Part shown: positions 55,105-64,000 of the stretch, one piece after another | Numbering within the stretch: position 1 is the stretch's first letter | Layout of the letters: each line of letters begins with the position of its first letter | NCBI GenBank assembly: GCA_036346395.1 | Contig: CM070606.1 | Span: 19,516,915 to 19,580,914, forward strand | Length of the DNA stretch: 64,000 nt | Source: Hsuehochloa calcarea | Lineage: Eukaryota > Streptophyta > Magnoliopsida > Poales > Poaceae | Reading direction: 5' to 3' | Notes under the pieces: model-generated | The model's input: only the letters and a program-made list of their open reading frames with translations | Databases searched by the model: none | What the model was told of the DNA's origin: nothing | Program-made: the position numbers and the translations under genes

Positions 55105-58100
55105 TCACACATAGAATTTGCGTAACTGGTCGATGTTCCAAGAGTTTGAGAGAACCTGTCCATCTTCCATCGCTAGTCGTGCAGACCACTCGCGGGTTAC
55201 TTCGACCATGTGTAAGGACCTTCCCATTTGGGGAAAGTTTATTCGATTAGACTTGGATTGGCGAGCCTCAATACCAAGTCACCTCTGACAAGGTGCGAGG
55301 TTGGACCTTACGATCATAGTATCTGCGCGGGGCTTGTTGGTAGGCGCCGAGCGGATTAAGGCTAGGTTTCTCCTTTCTTGAGTAGGTTAATGTCATCCGC
55401 TCGAAGTTGTTCTGATCCGAGTTGTTGAAAGTTTCAACTCGTGTCGATCGTAATTTTAGCTCGGAGGAAGCATGGCCGACTCGAACACTAGAAAAATGGT
55501 GTTTCTCCTGTTGCTCATTGGTGGTCGTCTGACCGCCCATAACACGGAGGGTAATTCTTGTACCCAAGCCCCCGAGCGCTTAACAAGCTGGTCGAAGACT
55601 CGGGTTTTAATTCCTCGCATTATTTGGCCGTTTGCACGTTCGACCGCCCCGTTGCTTTGGGGATGTGCAACAGAAGCATAGCATAATTTGGTACCCAACT
55701 CGTCGCAAAATTCCTGAAATTTTGCACTTGTAAGTGTTTACCATTATGCGTAATTATCCGACTTGGAACTCCAAATCGGCTAATTCGCATCTCATCATGA
55801 ACCTTTTGTTGCTTCGATGTTATCGATTCTGAGTTCAGCTTCAATCCATTTTGTGAACGTGTCAATAGCCACAAAAAGAAATTCAAAACCTCCTGGAGCT
55901 TTGGGAAACGGTCCTAGGATATCGAGACCCCAGGTCGCAAAAGGCCAAGAAAGAGGTATTGTCTGTAATGCTTGAGCTGGTTGGTGTATTTGTCTACCAT
56001 GGAATTGGCACTGGACACACTTTTTAACCACCTCCTTAGCATCATACAGTGTAGGCGCCAAAAACCTTGTCGAAGGCTTTACCAACCAAGGTTACTCAGA
56101 GGAAGCATGTGTCCCACAGATGCCCTTGTGTATATCGTGAAGGAGTGTTATTCCTTCGTTTTGCGGAATGCATCGCATGAGTATCCCTTGGGTTCCTCGT
56201 TTGTAGAGGACTCCTTCGACCAAAGTATACATTTTGGCTTTTCGGGATAAACGATCTGCCTCAAGATCATCTTCGGGTACGGAACCCTTGCGAAGATACT
56301 CGTAGATGGGAGTCATCCGAGATATCCTCGTAGTCTAATGAGGCCATCTCAATAGGAGGTGTCTCGGTTCTTCGACGAGGCGGCTTTGAGTTGCTCAAGA
56401 AAACCCCTTTTGGTGCCGTAGATCGGAAGAAGCCATCCGAGCAAGTTGGTCTCATGAGAAATTATCCTTCGAGGATGAATTGTACCTCGAAACCTAAAAA
56501 ATGCTTTTCTAGCTTGCGAACTTCGATAAGTATTGAGACATTGTCGAGCTAGAGCACTGGTACTCTTTCCCGACTTGATTCACGACTAGTTGAGAGTCTC
56601 CTCTCACGAGTAGTCGGCGAATTGAGAGTGCTTTCGCGGCTCGTATGCCGCCTAGCAAACCTTGCTCGCCACATTATTAGTGGCACGAAAGTTTAATTGT
56701 ATGGCATACTTTAAGGTTTCTCGGTAGGAGATACCAGACCACCCACCCAGAGCCACTTAAAGTAAGTGACCCGTCAAAGTACATCATCCACTCGGTCGTG
56801 GGAATCGTCTTGGGGATCTGAGCAATGTTCAGATTTGTCCATTCGCGACAAAGTGCGCCAAGATCCGGGATTTTATGGCCGTTCGGGACACGAAATGGAG
56901 GTCGAACTCCCCAAGTTCGATGACCATTTTGCCATGCGTCCCATTGTTTCCTTATTATGGAGGATTGCTCCCAAAGGAAACTCGGGCGACCACGACTATT
57001 TTGTGCTTTGAAAATAATGCGATTTCCTCGAAGACATGAGGAGGGCATATAGAAGTTTTGGACACGAGGGTGCGCTCCTTAGGCGTGTAAAACTTCGCTA
57101 ACGAGTAAACCGGTCGTTATGCGCCACGTTCTCGACTAATCTGCGCTTCTTTGCTGTGGCGTGGCGGCTAGGTAAATTAAGGCGTCTCTTACGGCTTTGG
57201 AGAAACGAGCAGAGCACTCGAAAGATACCTCTTGACATCCTCAAAGCGCGTTTGCCTCGTTCGACCACTCAAAACCTTCATGTCTCGAGAAGTTTAAAGA
57301 AAGGTAGTCCTTTTTCTCCTAGTCGTGCGATGAAACGACTTAAAGCCGCCATGCATCCGGTGAGTTTGGACTTCCTTTTTGTGTTTGGAGGGCGCATCGG
57401 AGGATGGCCTTTATTTTCGAGATTTGCTTGATTCCTCGTTCGGATACTAGGAATCCAAGCAATTTTCTGAAGAAATTCCAAACACACACTTCTGGATTGA
57501 GTTTTAAGCGGTGCTTTACGAGGTTGTCGAATGTTTCTTGTAGGTCGGTGATATGATTAAGTCTCTTAATGCTTTTACGACTAGATCATCAACATAGGCT
57601 TCCAAATTCGGCCTAATTGAGATGAAAAAGTCGATTGCATTAGGCGTTGAAAAGAAGCACCGCATTCTTTAGACCAAATGGCATTTTGACATAGCAAAAG
57701 GTACCAAATGGAGTAATGAATGCGGTCTTTTCTTCATCGTTTAAACACATATTGATCGGTGGTATCCGAATATGCATCTAAAAACTTAATATCTCACAAC
57801 TGCAGATAGAATCAACGGTGATCGATCTGAGGTAAAGGGAAATCATCTTTTGGACAAGCTTTATTAAGATCGATAAAGTCCACGCACATACGCCATTTGC
57901 CGTTTGACTTTTTGACCATTACGAGGTTAGCCAACCACTGCGGGTGGTTGACTTCTCTTATAAAGCTGCTTTAAGTAGCTTATCAACTCGATTTAATAGC
58001 ATCTCGATCGATCGGGGCAAATCTCCGTAATTTTTGTTTCTGGTACTTTATCGGTAGTAAAGCTAGCTGTGCTCGATCACCTCCACAGGGACTCGGGCAT

Positions 58101-58900
58101 GTCGGATGTTTGCCACGCAAAGACATCATGTTAGCTCGGAGGAAGGTAATGAGGGCGTCTTCCTATTTGGGGTCGGAAGTCTCCCGATGCGAGCGATCTT
58201 GAGGGCTCTTCTGCGTCGGAGGAACCTCTTTGACTTGGTCGTTCGGCTTTGGTGCGACTTTGAAGCCGACTTGCTAGTCGAAGGTGACTTTCATCTCGAG
58301 TTGGTATTTGACCAACCATCTCGAGGATCGACGATCATGACTATCGCCATCTTTTGTCACCATGAATGGTGATCACTCCTTTGGGACTGGCATCTTAAGA
58401 CATTGATACCGTAATGAGTAGCCATTAAGAATTTTGCCAAAGTTGGTCGTCCGAGTATGGCGTTATATGCCGATCGAAATCGACCACATCAAAGGAGACT
58501 TTTCTGTCACGAAATTACTTGGTGAGCCAAATGTTAAAGGAAGAAACTTGGCCAATAGGTTTGGTGAAGACCCGCATGCGATTCCATGAAAGGAGTATCG
58601 TCATCGGCCTTTAATCACGGGTACTTGCATCTCGCCGGGCATTAGTAAATAATATGTTCAAAGAAGCGCCACCATCAACCAACACTCGATTGACCCGCGG
58701 TTGTTGATGGTGGGTTCATTCTAATCGGATATCGACTGATCGACTCGTAGTGATTGGGCGATCATCCTTCTCAAAGAGATGGTAACCAGACCACTTGGTA
58801 ATTTATTGTGAGAGGAGTATGTATGGAATTTACCTCTCGTCCGTGACTTTAAGTTGTCGTTTGGAGTCGTATCGATGATCCTCCGTAGATGTGCTCAACG
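55105..58900 (-). pseudogene. Tat-type pol: protease, RT, RNase H, integrase
   Basis: Read from right to left. Protease region, weak, about 58700-58350. Reverse transcriptase at about 57980-57500, with LANLVMVKKSNGKWRMCVDF and LNKACPKDDFPLP. RNase H with MMYFDGSLTLSGSG (FDGS at 56778-56767). Integrase zinc region and core at about 56200-55620 (CVQCQFHGR, FATWGLDILGPFPKAPGG, then HPQSNGAVERANG at 55665-55627). The C-terminal end, SWNIDQLRKFYV, closes at a stop (55107-55105) and is a hallmark of this lineage. The frame is broken many times, so no enzyme is intact. Domain order is that of Gypsy, with no chromodomain. Confidence 0.85.
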
Positions 58901-58936
58901 GTATGTTGCGGATCTTGGAGCAGCATCTCCTCATCA

Positions 58937-59459
58937 TCAAGCGACTTTTGGCCACTCGTATGTCCTACCCGCCGAGTAGGGAGTGGTGCTTTCCGTTGTA
59001 GTAGTCCTCGAGCTTTCTTTGAAAAACTTCGGCGATTCTATGAGGTCATGTCCTTCCTTTTTATGAAAAGGACACCACCTTGGTTTGTCGTTCCTCGATC
59101 GGGCGCTTACCTTTGCCTTGATCGAGTGCGACTTGGTGGTTTGGGGCTCTCCATCTTTCACGGCGGAACCTCCTTGGAACCATCGGTTTGTGGTTTTGAC
59201 TTTTATTTTCTTCTTGGACTTTTTGCTTTTTATCCTTACCAACTTCACGGCTCTCGAGGAGTATATGTTTCTCGATCGATAGTGTTGTTCCACTCATTGC
59301 CTCGAAGCGATTGCATATCGATCGGCCATCTCGAAGAGTTAAACAGCGATGTTGGGAGGATTCAAAGCAATGTCCTCCGTTATCCTTCTACTACGGACTC
59401 CTTGCTTAAAAGCCACGATCACAGAGGAATCGAAATTTCCGAATTGAGTTCTGACTCAC
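58937..59459 (-). pseudogene. Tat-type gag, C-terminal half
   Basis: Starts in the gag domain (IVAFKQGVRSRRITEDI, FEMADRYAIAS) and continues through a Lys-rich stretch to the zinc-binding-like RWCPFHKKEGHDLIESPKF. It aligns in order with the plus-strand gag at 17770-18150. The N-terminal half is cut off by the Tekay-type LTR at 59460. Stops and indels interrupt it. Confidence 0.8.
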
Positions 59460-61593
59460 TGAGACCCGGTTTATCGGGCTTGTAATGCTTAACCATCCAC
59501 TTGGTCCTAGCATCACAAATCGAGATAACTCGAGACTCGAGACATGTATACTTCCTGAAATGCAGTATACACACCTCTTTACAAAGTTCATGCATCAATT
59601 CCATTCATTCACATAGAACCGAAGCAAAACAGAACAGGAATAACATTAATAAAGGATAGTTATTACAAAAGAGAGGCCAACCGGCCAACAATAAAAGAGA
59701 CAACAATAATTAAGCAGTGAAGCAAAAAGTGCCATAAGATGGCTACAACAAAGAGCCAATCAGTGTGCCTTTAACCCACAAGGCAACCGACCGGACCGCC
59801 AAGCTAGTCGTCGAATCCACAGCATAACTCACAAAAGTGAGGCCCTTGGGGCTCACCTTCTTCCTCTGCAAACAAAAGCAGCCCAGCAAAAGCTGGGTGA
59901 GTACTTTGAATGTACTCGCAAGATATATAAGAATGATAACAGATCTATACAATAACTACATGCAAGCTTATTTAAGTGGAGCAGGTTAGGACTCAAATTT
60001 TTAAGCATAAAGCAAGTTTTATTTGCAATAATGTAATAGATCAAAGGCAATTTTGCAATCTGATTTTATTTGATAAAAAAGAACAGTAGTAATCAAGTAT
60101 CAACAACAGTAAAACAGTCCTGGAAGTGACTAACCCAATAGCCACCACAATAGCATGATTTACCCATTCATGCCAACCATGTCAAGTTTTAATTTTAAAA
60201 CAAAAACAGTTGTTGAAGTCTAGATCTTATGGAAATCACCAAGCGTGTCCATAACCTAGGACGAGGCTACTCGAATAGATTTATCCCTGCAGGGTGTACC
60301 AACTTACCCACACGCCAGACCGCCTTTTTGCCAAGCTATTAAGCACACTTCCGTAGGTATGCCGGCACGGCTAAGTCCTACGAGACATTTCCAATATTGT
60401 GAATTATTCACGAGCCGCCCGTATGGATAGAAACCCATACGTTGTGTGAGTCATTGTAAAGCCTCGGTCAACTACCCGTGCAGTAAAGCCTTGACAACTA
60501 CAATGCTCCTCGAGGTGGAGAGCCTACCCGGAATCTCCACCACCGCACACCCAACACAAGAACACCGAGAACACATATCATGTTTCACACAACACACACA
60601 ACCCCCTCCTGCGACTCGGAGATAACCCACGCCAAAGTACTAAGTCAAGAGGGTCCCATATAACCCCGATGTGGTTAGTACGCAAAAGTACTTGGATCGA
60701 TGGCGCAAAGCAACATTTTCGGTCCTTAGGGACTGGGCACCTTTCCTTGTCACACCCAACAATCACACCAACATGCCATTGTGCCCAAGTCAAATCATTT
60801 TGTTTCATTTTAAGTTTTACAAAACTAAAGCATAAGGTCTTGAACCAAAAATAAACAAAATGATTTGTGTGATCAAGGTCATCGACTAAGTCGATAACCG
60901 CCCAATTCTACCTGTAGCTAAGCATTTCTAGGCATGACATCGCAAAGACGGTAAAGAGCATAATTAAATCACGGGCTCTAATTCACCGTGATGATAATAA
61001 CTTATGGTTGTATAGGGATAACATTTTAATGGCAACAATGCATTAGGAATAGCTACCTCTAAACAGGCAAAAATAATTGGACACAAAAGCAATGCATACA
61101 TATAATTTCTAAACAAGATATTAGACTTTGAAAGTAATGGGACATTTCGATCAAATATCTTGCACCGCTTGCGTGGGTGAAGTCTTTCGTGGATCAACAA
61201 GATTATCAACGTGCTCTTGGATCCTATCGAAAGAACCAAAAAGAACCAATAAGGCAAAAAGAAACCGAAAAGATCCAATACCAACAGCAAAAGCTCTCAA
61301 ATTTTTACGAAGAGAAAGAGCATGATTTTTATGAACTAATGCAACAAGAACCAATTGATTTGGATTCTCAATGCAAAGTTATGCTAAAAATAATTCGCTC
61401 GACTCTAATATTGAAACGAGACTTAAGCAATGATTTAAGTGAAATTTTCTAGAATGATACAACATCAAATTTTTACAGAGAAAAACAAGCACCTGATAAG
61501 ATGAACAACCCCACTCGATTCATCTCATTTGGAGCTTTCAACAAATAGTTATGAATTTTCTAAGTTAAATCTATTTTTCAGTTGTACAGATAA
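59460..61593 (-). mobile_element. Tekay-type LTR, truncated
   Basis: In reverse it begins TGAGACCCGG and shares the family's landmarks: CGAATAGATTTATCCCTGCAGG near 60270-60300 (compare the CGAATAG region at 39880-39915) and the ATCAAATATCTTGC region near 61150. It ends where another LTR begins at 61594, so its 5' part (in its own orientation) is missing from the window. The left edge is approximate. Confidence 0.7.
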
Positions 61594-62121
61594 TGTAGCG
61601 TCCCGTTTTTCGGAGTTTTTGAAAATTTGAAAAGAGAACCATTTGCTTCTATTTGCCCAAAAGCTTAATTTGAAAATTTCAAAATCATTTGCAGTTTAAT
61701 ATGAGTTAATCAAACTTCAATTAAATTAAAGTTGGTTTAATTGAATTTTCTGGAATTTAAAATCAAAATTATTATTTTAAGAATTTTCTTGGATTTATTG
61801 GATTTTAGAAATTTATTTTTGTTTTATCCGAAATTAAAAATTAAATTATTTGTAAAAGAAAAAGAAAATTTAAAGTTAAAAGTATTTTTATTAAGTCTAG
61901 AATAATTCAAGGAATTTCTGTGAATTTTTCTAGAATTTTTGGAGTCTATTTGCTATTTTCTAAATTGCTTTTTGAATTGTTTGAATTTCTAAAATCAAAA
62001 ATGTATTTTAATTCCTTTTTTGTGCGTGGGTAATCCTTCGTCCCATCATCGCTTTCCCGCCGCTCGCTTTGCCTCCCGCTGACCGCCTCGCTCCGTGGCC
62101 GCTCAAGGCGCTTCCCCTCAG

Positions 62122-62425
62122 CCGTCCGATCGTCATCGTGTGACCCTCGCCTCGCGCGTCGCCCGTCTTGCTGCCGTTGGATCGAGATCCGCCGCTCCGT
62201 TCGCTCGCGGCCGTTCGTCTCCTCGCCGCGTCCTTTTCATCGCGACCGTCCGATCGCCATCGCGACGGCTCGCACGCCGCGCCCTTCCTCTTCTCACCGT
62301 CCGATCAAAATCGGACGGCGCGCTCATCTTCTTCTCTCGCCCCTCCGCCTTCTCAACCGTCCGTCGAAATCGGACGGCTCCTCGCCGCGCCTCTTCCGCT
62401 TCCACCGTCCGACGGAATCGGACGG
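62122..62425. repeat. Array of CCGTCCGAT-loop-ATCGGACGG hairpin units
   Basis: The best unit is 62297-62318, a perfect 9-bp stem with loop CAAA. Others lie at 62357-62377 (7-bp stem), 62405-62425 (8-bp stem) and 62246-62268 (one mismatch), with a decayed half-unit at 62122. Spacing is about 50-60 bases, upstream of the LTR's TATA box. Confidence 0.88.
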
Positions 62426-62607
62426 CTCTGTTCGTCGTCTCGCCAGCGCCGCTTCTCTTCTCCCACGCCGCCGCGAAATCCCGCCGCCAAGCGAATCCTG
62501 TTCGCCTCACAGCGCCTCCGCGCGTCCGCGCCACGCCGTCCGAAATCGCCCAAGGCGCCTCCGCCGCGCCACCACGCACGCATTATCCCCGCCGCCGTGG
62601 GCCGCGC

Positions 62608-62616
62608 TTTAAATAG
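62608..62616 (+). promoter_or_regulatory. TATA-like box of the right-edge Tekay LTR
   Basis: TTTAAATAG in GC-rich surroundings, followed by a CT-rich leader, in the position matching CTATAAAAG of the other Tekay LTRs. Confidence 0.6.
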
Positions 62617-62776
62617 CCGCCGTTTCTCCTCTCTTCTCTCTCCTCCTCTCTCTCGGCTGCGCTCGCCCGCCGCTCCTCCGTCTTCTTCCCGCCTCCGCGC
62701 TGCCGTCTCGAAGCGTCGCCGCGTTCCCGTTGCACCGCCATCGTCTTCCTCGGCTCCGCCGCGCGCGCTCGCCCCG

Positions 62777-62812
62777 TCTCTCTCTCTCTCTCTCCTCTCT
62801 CTCTCGACCCGG
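62777..62812. repeat. (CT)n tract in LTR leader
   Basis: Repeated TCTCTCTC downstream of the TATA-like box. CT-rich leaders are common near plant transcription starts. Confidence 0.85.
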
Positions 62813-64000
62813 TGGCCCGAAGCCCACGTGGGCGCTGCTGTCGGCCGGTCGGCGCAGCGTCGGCACCTCGGCCGCGGCGGCGCCGCGTGTGTATGCGCAA
62901 GCGCCGACGCCAGAATCGGAATTTTCAGTTGGAAAATAAATCCGAAAATCCGAAAATCCAATTCCATCATTTTATGTGATTTAAAACTTCTTTTGGCTAT
63001 AACTTTCACATCCGAACTCCGATTTGGGTGATCCAAATTTCTAAATTCATATAAATTCATCCTCTTTCATTTGGTACTGGTTTTGTAATTTTTGGAGTTC
63101 ATTTGGTGCTGTTTTATTTATTTGTTGTTATTCTCGCACGTGTAGATTCCGGCGTTTCGGAAGATTTCTTCGACCCGACGACCGAAGACCCTCTCCTCGT
63201 CAACGAAGGCAAGTCGTAGGCCTTTGACCATGTTGAACCCATTTTACAAATGTATATTGCTTCAAATTATCATGCATGGCTAGTTTTATTAAAAATGGTT
63301 TTGGGAGTAGATAATTACCAAATTGCCATTATGCCTCCTTGATGAATTGAAAATGAAATGTCTCCTTGAATGACATATATCCTTGAACACCTTAGGATGG
63401 TTAATACTAGTTGGACATAATTGTATACCAACTTGGGAGCGTAATATTGCTTAGACATGCTTTAGTTACCCGCGAGACTTTCGATCACATGTTCAATGAT
63501 TATTGAAATTTGACTAATGGAACTATGGAACAGTGGTGTGAGGCCACTTTTATTAAAAGATGTTGTGCCATGGCGAGGATTGCCATTTGGTGGGATTGAA
63601 CAAAAATGATTTATGCTCGGGCTTGAGGTAGGAGCTAGAGTGGGTGCGTAATGCACATTGGGTTGTGGTAGACTTATGAGCAACCAACTAAGGACTTAAC
63701 TTTGCAAGTCATTGATCCAGGTCACCTCGTGCAACCATAAGTCCGGTATGGGACGGACCGCCAATTAATTAGGAAAGTTTTGAGTCGGTTCTGTTGTGGT
63801 TGTTTATTAGGCGCAGAGAGGGGCCGTGATGGCGAAACCTTAGCGAAGTAACCGAGGCAAAATGGAACTTTGTAAAAGCCTTGTCACGTGCTCTAGACTA
63901 CTCACCTAAGGAAGTGAGCGGTGGTATCGACGGATGCCAAACAAACTAGAGAATTCGTGTCTTGTGGGTAAAGTTGTACAACCTCTGCAGAGTGTCAAAA

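Larger units (their letters stand above)
48820..59459 (-). mobile_element. Tat/RIRE2-like Gypsy element with antisense ORF
   Basis: Minus strand: gag C-terminal half (59459-58937), protease, reverse transcriptase, RNase H and integrase (about 58900-55105). Plus strand: a spliced ORF (50349-54169) between pol and the 3' LTR. The 3' LTR lies at the left edge. The 5' LTR and gag N-terminus are lost where a Tekay-type LTR begins at about 59460. Extra antisense ORFs in this position are known for the Tat lineage (Grande, RIRE2 and relatives). The element is decayed by many small indels. Confidence 0.85.
61594..64000 (+). mobile_element. Tekay-type LTR, running off the right edge
   Basis: Begins TGTAGCGTCCCG, then follows the plan of the LTR at 23359: AT-rich first 400 bases with CTATTTGCTATTTTCTAA, a GC-rich block with TATA box, and the CACGTGCTCTAGRC...GGTATCGACGGATGCCAAA region at 63884-63943 (compare 31203-31262). 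It is cut by the window edge, so whether an element or a solo LTR follows is unknown. The left 5-bp flank GATAA predicts its target duplication on the other side. Confidence 0.85.

Noticed and set aside
61177..61452. 91-codon frame rich in Gln/Glu/Lys (YRKNQKEPIRQKETEK)
   Set aside because: It looked like an organelle or host gene fragment at first, but the surrounding sequence follows the plan of the minus-strand Tekay LTR, and I recognise no family.
62168..63031. 287-codon open frame and overlapping minus-strand 235-codon frame
   Set aside because: Same situation in the right-edge Tekay LTR: GC-rich leader, hairpin array and CT tract, no domain, and open frames on both strands.

Overview
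This window is plant nuclear DNA, most likely from a grass and possibly rice or a close relative. The evidence is a CACTA transposon with CACTACTACA termini, Tekay-type chromovirus long terminal repeats (LTRs) of 3.1-3.5 kb, SIRE/Maximus-type Copia LTRs, a Tat-type Gypsy element with an antisense spliced ORF, and a hAT-like element. I find no convincing host gene, rRNA, tRNA or CRISPR array. The region reads as repeat-rich, probably methylated heterochromatin in which retroelements have landed inside one another. Family names come from domain order, primer site, LTR ends and motif recognition; no database search was run.

Layout. 1-7610: SIRE-type Copia element A, leaving the window on the left, sits next to and probably inside the integrase of a second copy, B (both minus strand). 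7611-10736: mostly unassigned DNA plus the 5' part of another Copia element (about 8638-9567, minus). 10737-11867: a hAT-like element with an LTR fragment inside. 12068 to about 22468: a gag-only Tat-like Gypsy element whose 5' LTR holds a degenerate CACTA transposon (12293-16239) and whose 3' LTR holds a Tekay solo LTR (18574-22072). 23359-32092: a complete but pol-less Tekay-type element with two 3.1 kb LTRs, perfect 5-bp target-site duplications (TSDs), primer-binding site, gag and polypurine tract. 33399-37081: a short-LTR Copia element riddled with TAG stops. 38797-45029: a Tekay LTR fragment, then a Tekay element with degenerate chromointegrase, RNase H and reverse transcriptase (minus). 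45030-48819: an Angela/BARE-like Copia 3' end (minus), its LTR split by a SIRE solo LTR (46402-48193, TSD CTTGT). 48820-59459: a Tat/RIRE2-like element with gag-pol on the minus strand and a spliced ORF with its own TATA box on the plus strand. 59460-64000: two more Tekay LTRs in opposite orientations, the second running off the right edge.

How the parts work together. No element looks autonomous as it stands: the coding regions are frameshifted, truncated or missing. The two gag-only elements would need proteins supplied in trans by relatives. The most interesting unexplained structure is a set of short inverted-repeat arrays in three unrelated LTR families. In the Tat element, hairpin units with compensated stem changes occur in the LTR and again in two candidate introns of the antisense ORF. 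A Tekay LTR carries a different hairpin array upstream of its TATA box, and the SIRE LTRs carry arrays of CGGTCNGACCG palindromes.
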